The notes: a model not told the origin generated them from the sequence alone. DNA of 64,000 bases from Symsagittifera roscoffensis (GCF_963678635.1 NC_087069.1:29120776-29184775); one strand, 5' to 3'. Shown: positions 51,901-55,395, counted from the first letter of the stretch. Numbers and translations: made by a program.

Positions 51901-54681
51901 CAACAAGATCAATACCTAAACGTTCAAATGGCTTACTAGCTCGAACAACAGAACTTCTAAAGCTAGGTTTATAGAACCGTGGCTTGCACTCTTTGCATGT
52001 TGAGCAGCTGTTAATACATTTCTTTACTTCTAGAGAAAAAGCGAATTTATGCTTCTGAATATATTCCCAAAAACGGTTGATCCCTGGATGTGCTAACGAC
52101 TTGTGAATCAATGCGATCTGAGAGTCCTGAGCAACAGCTATTCTTGAAAGGGCATCGGCTCAAAGGTTTTGAGAGCTAGGGCGTTAACTTATTTCATACC
52201 TATACTGAGATAGCTCCAAACGCCAATGGATCAACTTCTCGTTCTTGATACGAGACTTCTGACGGGAGAAAATGAAAGCAATGGCTTTTTGATCATTGAG
52301 AACCGGGAGTTCTGGAGAATTGGAGTTCCATTGCTCTGAGGTATGACAAGCGACATAATTTATTAGAGTCCATGCATCTTTGGAAAACAAGTACTGCATT
52401 CGTTATTCCGTGTGGTAAGCGACAAAACTGATAAAGTTTCCCATTGACTTCGAACGAATTGACTTTCCCGAATTTCAATTTGATGGCAAGCTGATTTCAA
52501 ATCAATTTTGGAGAAAACCTTCTATTCAGCTGCTTCACATTATAAATTAACATTATGAAGATGCATTTAATGCTGATTTATGACTTCATTGCTGATATAT
52601 ATGCATTTTTATATCGCTGGTATGGCCCTATCCAGCTTGTGCACTTACCGTAACTAAACGGAAGGGCCCCTTTTGTAATTTAGTTTTTTTTTTTTTAAAT
52701 AGTAATGATATTAGTAGTAATGATATATAGGTTTCAAAAATAAAAAACTCTTTCATGCCATTGATAGCCAGTCCATCGGTGAAGCAATTTCTCCACCATC
52801 GCCTAATTGTTGTGATAAACTTATTAAATAGATTTTGTTGAATAAAATTGTTGGAGGAAACGCCGCTTCTTTATAAAGCTTTTATTCAACAAGATCTGAA
52901 ATCCACATTAACATACAAGAAATGTATAACAATTTGCTTGGGGTTTTAGGGTCTTAACTTAGGCATAATTGAGCTATTGTAAGCCTGCTCGTTTTATTCG
53001 CTCGAACTAAGACGAAAAATTAAAAAATTTCAAACCGGTTTTTCTCGACACCATGAAAAATTGTAGGAGTTTTATAATGTTGTTCAAATCACATCTGGAA
53101 GCGCTTTCATATGATATATCACTCAACCCAGTCCAATTATTATTTGTGGTACCTGATTTTGCGTGGAAAACAAAAGGAAACACTAAAACACACCCGAATA
53201 CACAGTTCCTCTCCATCATCAATGGTCGGAACAACTAGGACAACCGGTCTAGTTTTCAATTTTTTGCAGAAATTTTTTCGAATGCTTGAGGTTTGCTTAT
53301 TTGCAAGATGACGCTAAAAAAGTTTTTGCAAGATGACGCTATTATTTTAACTAAATTTTTAGTACTTGAATAAATGATAGGGTTTTTTTTACCAGTCAAA
53401 CTGCAATTCTATAATAACACTTCTCAACAAATTCATTTTAGTAATATAGCGAACAGGCTGTTAGAAAAGAGTCAATGAACGCATTTAAACAGAAAACATG
53501 ACTTGTTTTTTTTTTTAATTTCGACTTATTGTTTCAACTAGCTAAAAAGCCAAAAAAATTTGTAGTGCATATTTTTCATTTAAATTAACGAGGCTTTTTT
53601 GTTATATTTTTCTATTTCAAAAATGTTTATTAAAATTTTCAAAAAAACTAAAACTCTGCAAAAGCTTGCAACTCTATGGCATTCAGGAATTTAAGAGCAA
53701 GCTGAACCTTCTAAAACAGTCCGTGCTACGGGAATAAAGCCGACAAAAATAAACAGGTGGCGATATTCTGAAAAAGTATAAAAATTCCAGTTTGAAAAAA
53801 AAAACAGGTCCCGGTCGGATTCAAATAACAAGCTTTTTTCGTCTCAAGCAGGTGTTTGACCTTTACTCCAGATGCGCTGGGTGATGGATGGATTTCGAAT
53901 TTAATATGAAGCAAGATGGAAAATCTGCAAATTCTTGTGAACAAATTTGTTCGCGGGCAAAAGTCTAGTACCTGATAGCATCATTGCGCAAGAGTAAACA
54001 TATACTGCCTTAAAATGTAATTCTTTCAAAAAAATCTTTTTACACCTCTGACATTTCGCCGAACGGGATGATTAAGAGAGTTGTTACAACTTTTTGTTTG
54101 GTTGATATTCTATTCAATATTCAATTTTTACAGCTCGATTAATTCTTTCTCTCATGTCAATTTCTTATCTTCAATGAATAGATAGTCGAATATAAAATAT
54201 CTTACTTATTACACTGAATTGAATTACATTATCAAGTGGACCAGCAGTTTTAAGTTTATGCATTTATATGCTGCTTGAATAAACTTGTTTTTAAAAAAAA
54301 TCAAGTTCATGAGAGTTCCCATTATAAAATACATTACGTCGGACATAGAAGTCAATGTAAAAGCACAGGTTACAGCATAAAAACTTCCCATTAAGCGAAA
54401 GGATCAAACTTATTCGAAGCGTTTATTGCTGATATGCGTTGGTTTAATTATTACCGCTGCTTTTTACCATTGCCTCAGCCAGAGATATCCATGTTCCAAA
54501 CCCATATGGTCTTCATACCTAACCATGTAAAATCATTTTTTCGGTTGTTGGGGAGGGGGTAAAAATTAAAGAGCTCCATTTCACTCACTGTGGCTGTACT
54601 TTGCTCTACCGCCGTTGCCTGCGACCTCTCCGCCATTATCCGTTTCAGCCGCTCACCTCTTGTTTCACCTCTTGTTTCCAT
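12784..54681 (-). CDS. piwi: PIWI-clade Argonaute (piRNA-guided slicer), 17 exons
   Basis: The product binds piRNAs and, in known family members, silences transposons in the germ line or stem cells by cutting RNA or directing chromatin silencing. Exons (5' to 3'): 54681-54589, 47730-47518, 47373-47178, 38455-38248, 37686-37542, 35907-35812, 35422-35342, 34527-34392, 33685-33431, 27719-27639, 27293-27144, 25394-25228, 22106-21968, 20882-20664, 17914-17717, 15308-14920, 12940-12784. All introns are GT-AG and all phases agree except between exons 5 and 6. The sum is 2923 bases, so about 974 residues if two bases are missing at that junction; 850-1000 is usual. The order is N domain, PAZ, MID, PIWI. 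The tetrad is D in GIDVYH, E in GQREEI, D in FRDGVGD and H in CQYAHKLA, so slicing should be possible. Which piwi paralogue this is cannot be told. The gene spans 42 kb because of repeat-filled introns. Confidence 0.95.
13490..14400 (+). repeat. degenerate ~150-base tandem array
   Basis: Related blocks such as ttaggcgcaaccacttat, ttgggcgtgatcgcttctg, ttaggcgtaatcatttatg, ttgggtgtaaccgctta and ttggtcgtagaagctaatg start near 13525, 13690, 13838, 13989 and 14122. Each is followed by cccacaac-like and gatttgggagggtag-like segments. Units are 133-165 bases and well diverged. Confidence 0.85.
14676..14728 (-). repeat. tRNA-like A/B box module in family C copy 1
   Basis: On the minus strand a B-box-like tagttcaaaccc (14687-14676) follows an A-box-like ttcctgagaaagatacc. 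It has no full cloverleaf and is degenerate compared with the copies at 37.2 and 42.8 kb. Confidence 0.35.
14821..14868 (+). repeat. TTA/ATT microsatellite
   Basis: An interrupted (TTA)n tract lies directly after the family C hairpin and about 50 bases from the exon 16 donor. On the minus strand it is read through as poly-isoleucine if the donor is ignored. Confidence 0.9.
14920..15308 (-). CDS. piwi: piwi exon 16 (PIWI core)
   Basis: The acceptor is ttttgttcag| and the exon is read for 389 bases. It contains [13 protein letters not shown] (second catalytic D), [24 protein letters not shown] and [19 protein letters not shown]. The open frame runs past the true end into a (TTA)n tract. I chose the donor CAGAG|gttaca at 14919 because it alone joins the last exon in frame and in family register. 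Confidence 0.96.
15370..15530 (+). repeat. short repeat shared with 20930-21060
   Basis: Both copies carry aagaaccaa...cgagc, ttcagctc, aac.gctgttg and ttctg.gctgg.taat in the same order. A weaker third piece is at 17040-17090. Family A 3' sequence (cgctttatccacaaagg) precedes it. Confidence 0.6.
15823..16080 (+). repeat. dispersed repeat family A, copy 3 (partial)
   Basis: Segments aacccaatttggaaaacatg, ccgcagagaaatctataaat and ccactttctaaactaaag follow the family A order. Confidence 0.65.
16245..16600 (+). repeat. dispersed repeat family A, copy 4 (diverged)
   Basis: It starts with acatggagcatagccaacag, the usual left end (aaacatagccaacag), then ttgagaaaactggatcgata and ggtcgatttgcatttttctt. 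Confidence 0.6.
17717..17914 (-). CDS. piwi: piwi exon 15 (PIWI, first catalytic D and E)
   Basis: Bounded by ttcttttcag| and AAAGAA|gtaagt, phase 0 (66 codons). It contains FIGIDVYHQ with the first catalytic aspartate, [10 protein letters not shown], and [11 protein letters not shown] with the glutamate finger. Confidence 0.97.
18304..18356 (+). repeat. 20-base direct repeat, 3 copies
   Basis: gcgacaattcgtaacaa is repeated three times with one substitution (cgacaattggtaac). Inverted fragments of the same motif lie at 18445-18495. Confidence 0.85.
18899..19020. repeat. fold-back inverted repeat, ~61-base arms
   Basis: The left arm starts with cgaaaataaagcc and reads to about 18960; the right arm is its near-complement and ends in ggctttattttcg at 19020. 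There is almost no spacer, so the RNA would form a long hairpin. It is probably a fold-back or MITE-like insert. Confidence 0.85.
19425..19595 (+). repeat. family A fragment within family C copy 2
   Basis: cttccttttaacaatgg, caagtcaaatcgcaaaa and gactttttcctgaaaaa follow the family A order. Confidence 0.65.
20391..20473 (+). repeat. 51-base tandem duplication
   Basis: tctcttatactcgatttacg followed by aaagcctattt occurs at 20391 and 20442. Confidence 0.9.
20664..20882 (-). CDS. piwi: piwi exon 14 (MID to PIWI)
   Basis: Bounded by cttgtttcag| and AAACTA|gtaagg, phase 0 (73 codons). It contains [39 protein letters not shown] and LWEVNIP. The 'YdaiKk' and 'PSQ'-like blocks belong to the 5'-phosphate pocket, and 'KLGG.lW.v' opens the PIWI domain. 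Confidence 0.97.
20883..21967 (-). other. piwi intron 13
   Basis: Besides the short repeat at 20930-21060, I see a small inverted repeat at 21360-21395 (gctgagatta / taatctcagc) and no coding sequence. Confidence 0.7.
21968..22106 (-). CDS. piwi: piwi exon 13 (MID)
   Basis: Bounded by gctcttttag| and CGTGAA|gtaagc. It reads [17 protein letters not shown] and [13 protein letters not shown], the MID helix segment that helps hold the 5' end of the guide. Confidence 0.92.
22395..22830 (+). repeat. dispersed repeat family A, copy 5
   Basis: Left end catagccaacaggcagttgg, then tagatgccctaaaagctctt, gagaaagctggatcaatgg, cgctgaaaaatctg and cctttacacctttcctgttc in order. Confidence 0.8.
22840..23330 (+). 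repeat. dispersed repeat family A, copy 6
   Basis: It contains aactaacagttggaaaagag, tagatgccctttaagctctt, cctgagaaaactggatcaa and two copies of caccaagaacctgaactcc (23209 and 23280), a 71-base internal duplication of the right end. Confidence 0.8.
23331..23580 (+). repeat. dispersed repeat family A, copy 7
   Basis: Runs from gactcatttttcgaatt through cgctgggaaatctgataatt to cacttttgctgttcaatag and gccttcctttt. Confidence 0.75.
25228..25394 (-). CDS. piwi: piwi exon 12 (MID)
   Basis: Bounded by gcgttttacag| and AACAG|gttata, from phase 0 to phase 2. It contains [18 protein letters not shown] and [14 protein letters not shown], where Piwi proteins have 'W.v.yp..'. The donor is weak, but it is the only one that keeps the frame into exon 13. 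Confidence 0.9.
25395..27143 (-). other. piwi intron 11
   Basis: It holds one family C element (25757-26540). The 600 bases next to exon 11 have no recognised content. Confidence 0.7.
25757..26540 (+). repeat. family C element, copy 3
   Basis: A weaker left motif, accacttgcgatag (25768), and ctcaccctcaaaacacaga lead to aagccgacaaataataag (26410) and the right end accgattgcaatacccttgc (26506). The hairpin is degenerate (tacccttgc / gccggggta). No clear tRNA-like module is left. Confidence 0.55.
27144..27293 (-). CDS. piwi: piwi exon 11 (L2 / MID)
   Basis: Bounded by aacttgaag| and CTGTCG|gtgaga, phase 0. It reads [10 protein letters not shown] and [15 protein letters not shown], matching 'mkdlavhTrv ... 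l..wgl.ld..p'. Confidence 0.95.
27294..27638 (-). other. piwi intron 10
   Basis: A 345-base intron with no recognised element. Acceptor and donor keep phase 0. Confidence 0.85.
27639..27719 (-). CDS. piwi: piwi exon 10 (end of PAZ)
   Basis: Bounded by atgttttag| and TTTCAG|gtaaaa, phase 0. Its 27 codons read [18 protein letters not shown], the invariant 'lvPELcylTGL' motif that closes PAZ. Confidence 0.97.
28665..29100 (+). repeat. dispersed repeat family A, copy 8
   Basis: Left end acatagccagcaggcatttg, then gagaaaaatggatcaatagt, cgccgggaaaactgg, cctttacacttttatatttc, gccttccttttaac and tatataaaagcctgaacta. Confidence 0.85.
29900..31350 (+). repeat. degenerate tandem repeats related to intron 16 array
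   Basis: Blocks such as agggcataatcactttaac (30069), aagggcgtagcagcttatag (30866) and agggagtagccgtcatc (31035), each followed by a ttctt/ttgaatgaa segment and a 'gatttggcaggatag'-type segment, match the layout of the array at 13490-14400. Confidence 0.65.
30591..30830 (+). repeat. 91-base tandem repeat, nearly 3 copies
   Basis: atagtttccatcataagttt starts at 30601 and 30692, and as atagtttccaacataag at 30783, an exact 91-base period. Copies 1 and 2 are almost identical, so this amplification is recent. Confidence 0.95.
31685..31831. repeat. fold-back inverted repeat, ~51-base arms
   Basis: The left arm (31685-31735, ending caatcagaatcgagacaag) is complementary to the right arm (31780-31831, starting cttatctcgattctgattgg), with a 44-base loop. 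This fits a MITE or fold-back insert. Confidence 0.85.
31950..32279 (+). repeat. left LTR of the small element
   Basis: It shares with 32836-33167 long identical stretches such as gtcaggaatttgaactttg, gctgaaggcgtatagttgaa and caccaatgggaccccagc. Confidence 0.85.
32836..33167 (+). repeat. right LTR of the small element
   Basis: Direct repeat of 31950-32279 with a few percent differences, ending taataagctatccgaca. Confidence 0.85.
33194..33295 (+). repeat. 51-base direct repeat, 2 copies
   Basis: gggcgcgtcgttgggaactc and gggcgcgtcgttgagaactt start at 33194 and 33245, each followed by gtgaagcat.gttaattgat. Confidence 0.9.
33431..33685 (-). CDS. piwi: piwi exon 9 (PAZ)
   Basis: Bounded by gatttcacag| and CCAGAG|gtaaga, phase 0 at both ends (85 codons). 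It contains [38 protein letters not shown] and DPHQPLLMS, the core of the PAZ domain with its aromatic pocket residues. This is the most recognisable exon outside the PIWI domain. Confidence 0.98.
33686..34391 (-). other. piwi intron 8
   Basis: It has two near-palindromic pieces around gcgcgaaggaccgaatg (33778) and gcgcattcggtccttcgcg (34094), an inverted repeat spanning ~330 bases, possibly the ends of a MITE. I see no coding sequence. Confidence 0.6.
33778..34113. repeat. short inverted repeat pair, MITE-like ends
   Basis: cgcgaaggaccgaatgagcg (33779-33798) is complementary to cgcgcattcggtccttcgcg (34094-34113). The ~290 bases between contain gccaatatcaatac-like sequence and no open frame. 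The size suits a small MITE. Confidence 0.6.
34392..34527 (-). CDS. piwi: piwi exon 8 (PAZ start)
   Basis: Bounded by tcgtttctag| and CAAAAA|gttaat. It contains LEIWPGYV-like [11 protein letters not shown] and [17 protein letters not shown], a well-conserved Piwi segment leading into PAZ, the domain that holds the 2'-O-methylated 3' end of the piRNA. Confidence 0.95.
34528..35341 (-). other. piwi intron 7
   Basis: It holds one partial family A copy (34715-34990) and otherwise unremarkable AT-rich sequence. Confidence 0.75.
34715..34990 (+). repeat. dispersed repeat family A, copy 9 (partial)
   Basis: gctaactgacagttgggaaag, tagatgccca and ccgtttccacgttcgcatg, the last also found in the copy at 42.4 kb. 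Confidence 0.7.
35342..35422 (-). CDS. piwi: piwi exon 7 (linker to PAZ)
   Basis: Bounded by ttgttatttag| and CACAA|gtgagt, entering and leaving in phase 2. It reads [16 protein letters not shown], the conserved 'kllkiLnl' linker before PAZ. Confidence 0.9.
35423..35811 (-). other. piwi intron 6
   Basis: A 389-base intron with no recognised element. Confidence 0.85.
35812..35907 (-). CDS. piwi: piwi exon 6 (N domain end)
   Basis: The acceptor ttttttgcag| follows a long pyrimidine tract and the donor is AACAA|gtaagtt. It reads [15 protein letters not shown] ... MLNMMFNK, matching the Piwi strand 'vritltne' and the following 'fyNiifrr' helix. It needs one leading base, which does not fit the phase of exon 5. 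Confidence 0.88.
36360..37402 (+). repeat. family C element, copy 4 (most complete module set)
   Basis: The left end has (CCCT)n and ctttgcaccacttgcgag (36384). Two inner blocks with ccctcaacaaacacaaac-like and aaactttattttctc-like sequence follow, then aagccgataaaatatcagc (37122), an oligo-A tract, the tRNA-like module, a hammerhead-like core and the hairpin (tacccttgc / gctagggta, 37378-37399). Confidence 0.65.
37198..37275 (-). repeat. tRNA-like module (A and B boxes) in family C copy 4
   Basis: On the minus strand an A box (ttagcctggaggtaac) is followed ~30 bases later by a B box (ggattcgaaac) and then an oligo-T tract (37187-37200), a possible Pol III stop. It looks tRNA-derived. No intact acceptor stem is visible, so it is not called as a tRNA gene. 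Confidence 0.65.
37542..37686 (-). CDS. piwi: piwi exon 5 (N domain)
   Basis: The acceptor acatgtttag| gives [13 protein letters not shown] and [11 protein letters not shown], which match the Piwi block around 'FDGtiLfl'. The exon end is uncertain. The only sensible donor is AAA|gttata (phase 0), but exon 6 needs phase 2. Coding-like sequence runs on to a TAA near 37500. Confidence 0.8.
37687..38247 (-). other. piwi intron 4
   Basis: A 561-base intron. It includes a run of 12 C residues (37783-37794) and AT-rich filler, with no element recognised. Confidence 0.8.
38248..38455 (-). CDS. piwi: piwi exon 4 (N domain start)
   Basis: The acceptor is ataatttag| and the donor is TTCAG|gtacaa. It enters in phase 1 and leaves in phase 2. 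The C-terminal half reads [13 protein letters not shown] and FFQYSVEF, matching the Piwi opening that is usually like 'lTNyfri ... yqYhVdf'. The first half is still the disordered linker. Confidence 0.9.
38828..39215 (+). repeat. dispersed repeat family A, copy 10
   Basis: agaaacatagccaacagacg, ttcaagctctttgaaactc, tgattggcacactttttg, cacctttacacttttgctg and gccttctttttaagaaagg in order. Confidence 0.85.
39216..39545 (+). repeat. dispersed repeat family A, copy 11
   Basis: aaaaaactggatcgatgggt, cgctgggaatctgaaa, gccttccttttaacaaag and tatataagagtctgaactcc. Confidence 0.8.
39731..40094 (+). repeat. 139-base direct duplication with an 87-base insert
   Basis: 39731-39869 and 39956-40094 differ at one base. 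The 87 bases between (39869-39955) are identical to 41368-41454. This looks like a recent duplication whose junction was filled with a copy of nearby sequence. Confidence 0.95.
40255..40575 (+). repeat. dispersed repeat family A, copy 12 (diverged)
   Basis: tagagaaaaaggctcaatag, tggtaattctgaaaaataaa and ttgaactgacattgaaaaaa keep the family A order. Confidence 0.6.
40908..40978 (-). repeat. tRNA-like module, best A and B boxes
   Basis: On the minus strand an A box (tggcccagaggt) is followed ~25 bases later by a B box (aggttcgaatt). The spacing and sequence are tRNA-like, but the outer 7 bases on each side do not pair, so it is more likely SINE-like than a functional tRNA gene. Confidence 0.6.
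41368..41454 (+). repeat. 87-base block identical to 39869-39955
   Basis: The block runs from atatcttatctacgttgc to gcagacaaaatctct with no difference. It includes cattcgcatcacttgcaatt, related to the family C left end. Confidence 0.95.
42165..42650 (+). repeat. dispersed repeat family A, copy 13
   Basis: agaacatagccaagcgaagat, tagatgccccttaagctctt, tgattggcactttttg and two copies of agacctatat.agagtctt near 42557 and 42593. Confidence 0.8.
42810..42885 (-). repeat. tRNA-like module in family C copy 5
   Basis: On the minus strand an A box (tagcctggtggtagcg) is followed by a B box (ggatttgaatctg) and an oligo-T tract (ctttttttt). The A box matches the tRNA consensus well. Confidence 0.65.
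43203..43276 (+). repeat. left terminal inverted repeat of the Polinton-like remnant
   Basis: Reads gagctcaatattag ... ctaagaaaattaacc ... cggtgtgccgttg and is complementary, with about 80% identity by eye, to 46943-47017. Confidence 0.75.
43390..43590 (-). pseudogene. unassigned conserved-looking fragment in the Polinton-like remnant
   Basis: An open minus-strand stretch contains [20 protein letters not shown] and [17 protein letters not shown]. It is acidic and well-formed, unlike random translation of AT-rich DNA. I do not recognise the family. It follows the ATPase pseudogene on the same strand. Confidence 0.45.
43875..44470 (-). pseudogene. packaging-ATPase-like protein of a Polinton-like element
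   Basis: A P-loop (GPS-stop-SGKTEF) lies near 44430 with a stop codon in it, a Walker-B-like LLMFDD near 44240, and downstream blocks such as [19 protein letters not shown] and [13 protein letters not shown]. The layout matches the FtsK/HerA-type ATPases that pump DNA into capsids in Polintons and related viruses. At least two stop codons and two frame changes break it, so it cannot be made as one protein. Confidence 0.65.
44968..45420 (-). pseudogene. unassigned protein fragments in the Polinton-like remnant
   Basis: Overlapping minus-strand frames 45404-45144 and 45276-44968 contain [35 protein letters not shown] and [17 protein letters not shown]. They read like two halves of one frameshifted protein. 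The family is not recognised; a capsid-related role is only a guess from position. Confidence 0.4.
45460..46115 (-). pseudogene. unassigned protein fragments, upstream part of the Polinton-like remnant
   Basis: An open minus-strand stretch from about 46110 to 45760 contains [20 protein letters not shown] and [21 protein letters not shown] further piece (45700-45460) contains [16 protein letters not shown] and [15 protein letters not shown]. These look like real, once-selected protein sequence. I cannot name the family. Confidence 0.4.
46685..46770 (-). repeat. tRNA-like module inside the Polinton-like remnant
   Basis: On the minus strand an A box (ttagcccagtggtgtgg) is followed ~47 bases later by a B box (agacttgaatctg). 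It is probably a SINE-type insert. A longer than usual A-B distance argues against a working tRNA gene. Confidence 0.55.
46943..47017 (-). repeat. right terminal inverted repeat of the Polinton-like remnant
   Basis: Complement of the left arm; the same order of cggcacaccg, ggttaaaagt, attttcttag and cagctc is seen. The outer ends beyond the repeat could not be defined. Confidence 0.75.
47178..47373 (-). CDS. piwi: piwi exon 3
   Basis: The acceptor is gagtattttag| and the donor is ATAG|gtagtt (phase 1). The sequence is G, S, T and R rich ([15 protein letters not shown]), typical of a Piwi N-terminal tail. The one base left over joins exon 4 in frame, which supports both boundaries. Confidence 0.75.
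47374..47517 (-). other. piwi intron 2
   Basis: The shortest intron (144 bases), with no element. Its small size makes the exon 2-3 pairing secure. Confidence 0.85.
47518..47730 (-). CDS. piwi: piwi exon 2
   Basis: The exon is bounded by ttgttttag| and AAT|gtaagc, with phase 0 at both ends (71 codons). It is low-complexity, rich in S, Q and G, and contains [16 protein letters not shown], which resembles [12 protein letters not shown] of exon 1. It belongs to the disordered N-terminal region. Confidence 0.75.
47960..49500 (+). repeat. diverged ~160-base tandem array, about 9 copies
   Basis: Units carry cgtcatatctcgaaaactac, gatttgagcagtcat, gcaacccctgagagta and a ctgacag segment. Starts are near 47975, 48247, 48408, 48570, 48917, 49105, 49223 and 49391. 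Confidence 0.88.
48770..49810 (+). repeat. interspersed ~100-base repeat, 3 copies
   Basis: gtgaaaagattctttcgtta and aaacatgg-type segments followed by gtgaagcc and tttaaat.tata occur near 48783, 49535 and 49715, partly inside the tandem array. Confidence 0.7.
49868..50385 (+). repeat. dispersed repeat family A, copy 14, with internal 63-base duplication
   Basis: Left end aaacatagccaactgacag, right end tatataagagtactcacta. The segment attggtgcttttttgct to aacccttcgctg is repeated at 50015 and 50078. Confidence 0.85.
50802..50884 (-). repeat. 3' LTR (83 bases) of the deleted gypsy element
   Basis: On the minus strand it starts TGTTATAAATTTC after a purine-rich tract (tttggcggggatgaa) and ends in CCTCCAACA. 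It has an AATAAA (gttgaataaaagc). It matches 52849-52931. Confidence 0.85.
51058..51426 (-). pseudogene. gypsy integrase C-terminal tail
   Basis: It contains [20 protein letters not shown] and LAP, the strand pattern that follows the integrase core in gypsy elements, then a proline- and glutamate-rich tail ([13 protein letters not shown]). It ends at the polypurine tract. It is out of frame with the core upstream. Confidence 0.7.
51545..52170 (-). pseudogene. gypsy integrase (zinc domain and catalytic core)
   Basis: HHCC residues are seen in [18 protein letters not shown] and CSTCKEC. The catalytic residues are D in [12 protein letters not shown] in [10 protein letters not shown] and E in [10 protein letters not shown]. 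The core is readable over 188 codons but is cut off from RT by frame breaks. Confidence 0.88.
52184..52525 (-). pseudogene. gypsy RT / RNase H fragments
   Basis: Short stretches [29 protein letters not shown] and FQRCMD (RT) are followed directly by RNase-H-like [20 protein letters not shown]. The YXDD region between them is gone, so an internal deletion joins RT to RNase H. Confidence 0.75.
52605..52835 (-). repeat. repeat shared with 62915-63090 (opposite orientation)
   Basis: On the minus strand the order is ctatttaataagtttatcac, aaggggcccttccgt, gtgcacaagctggatagggc and ataccagcgatataaa. The same order is found on the plus strand at 62920-63090. Confidence 0.75.
52849..52931 (-). repeat. 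5' LTR (83 bases) of the deleted gypsy element
   Basis: Same ends (TGTTATACATTTC ... CCTCCAACA) with about ten differences from the 3' copy, so the insertion is not recent. Confidence 0.85.
53440..53600 (+). repeat. family A left-end fragment
   Basis: atatagcgaacaggctgttag and agagtcaatgaacgcattta match the left end of family A. The rest is lost. Confidence 0.55.
53730..53996 (+). repeat. family C right end, copy 6 (degraded)
   Basis: aaagccgacaaaaataaac (53737), an oligo-A tract and aggtc, a tRNA-like module, then gtctagtacctgatagc and a broken hairpin (53966-53996). The left part of the element is missing. Confidence 0.55.
53805..53885 (-). repeat. tRNA-like module in family C copy 6
   Basis: On the minus strand a B-box-like tatttgaatccg (53827-53816) lies before an oligo-T tract. 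The A box is poor. Confidence 0.4.
54589..54681 (-). CDS. piwi: piwi exon 1 (start codon)
   Basis: ATG at 54681 is the first in frame after a TAA 24 bases upstream. The 31 codons include [19 protein letters not shown] and end at a good donor (ACA|GTGAGTG), phase 0. RG dipeptides near the N terminus recall the arginine-methylation sites that bind Tudor proteins in Piwi proteins, but there are only two or three here. This is the least certain exon, since N termini are poorly conserved. Confidence 0.65.
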
Positions 54682-54734
54682 TATCAGATCTAATAACTCA
54701 AATTAATTAACCGAGGTAAAAAACGAATGTAACA

Positions 54735-54740
54735 TTTATA
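54735..54740 (-). promoter_or_regulatory. possible TATA box of piwi
   Basis: TATAAA occurs on the minus strand about 55 bases upstream of the piwi ATG. If used, it would give a very short 5' UTR. TATA-like strings are common in such AT-rich DNA, and a non-coding upstream exon is not excluded. Confidence 0.2.
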
Positions 54741-54856
54741 TTAAGGGTAATCAGAAGGTCAAAAGTATCATAGTAACCGAGGTTACAGTCAGGAGTCCCT
54801 TCATCACGTATTCCAGTCAAAATCCTTGGAATTTTCTAAATATGGAAGTGATAATG

Positions 54857-55387
54857 ATAAAAGAAGATGACAAGTGTTTAAGTCCTTTTCAATTAAAATC
54901 GATACGGGTTACATTTCTTCAATAAGAACCCGCAACTCGACACGAGAAAATATAATATACAAGTTATACAAATAAAAAATTTCGTCGAAACTTATTTTGT
55001 CATTTATTGTTCCGAGTACGCAAGCGGCGTTCGCAATCTGTATTGCCAGGGAGATTCTTTGTTTTAAAAAGCTGCCTGCTCTGGGTTCCTCAGTGCATAT
55101 GCTCAGGTTCTTACAAAGCTTGCTCAAAAAAAATCTGTGCTGGGCCGGCCGCGCTCTGAATTTCAAAAGCTAGCGGTTGAAAAAGATATCCATCATTTAC
55201 AAGATCTTTATACTTGTCAATTTTTCTCTCTTCCGCTTCAGCGTCAGCCGTACCAGGGTTACAAACAGAACCGCCATTAATCCTACAAGGAGCTAAGGAG
55301 TCTACTACCGTTACATCACACAAGAGCTGCTTACCAACATCCCATGGAACGAGCGTCAAACCGTCTGATAAACTTATTAAATAGTTT
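54857..55387 (-). pseudogene. 3' part of the interrupted LINE (endonuclease C terminus)
   Basis: It holds the end of a restriction-like endonuclease domain: DGLTLVPWDVGKQLL and DVTVVDSLAP, then YLFQPLAFEIQSAAGP, LCKNLSICTEEPRAG and LAIQIANAACVL. The same protein is found at 63560-64000. The 3' end, cttgtcatcttctttta, is 176 bases from the piwi start codon. The N-terminal part of this element lies beyond a 4.7 kb insertion, at 60123-62700. Confidence 0.85.
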
Positions 55388-55395
55388 CAGATAAA

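Larger units (their letters stand above)
50802..52931 (-). mobile_element. internally deleted gypsy element with 83-base LTRs
   Basis: Two direct repeats of 83 bases bound RT, integrase and pol-tail fragments on the minus strand. gag, protease and the start of RT are missing. It lies in piwi intron 1 in the same orientation as piwi. Many stops and frame changes show that it is dead. Confidence 0.88.
47731..54588 (-). other. piwi intron 1
   Basis: It holds a ~160-base tandem array (47960-49500), a family A copy (49868-50385), a shrunken gypsy element (50802-52931) and a family C right end (53730-53996). Bases 52940-53440 and 54000-54580 show nothing recognised. Confidence 0.75.
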
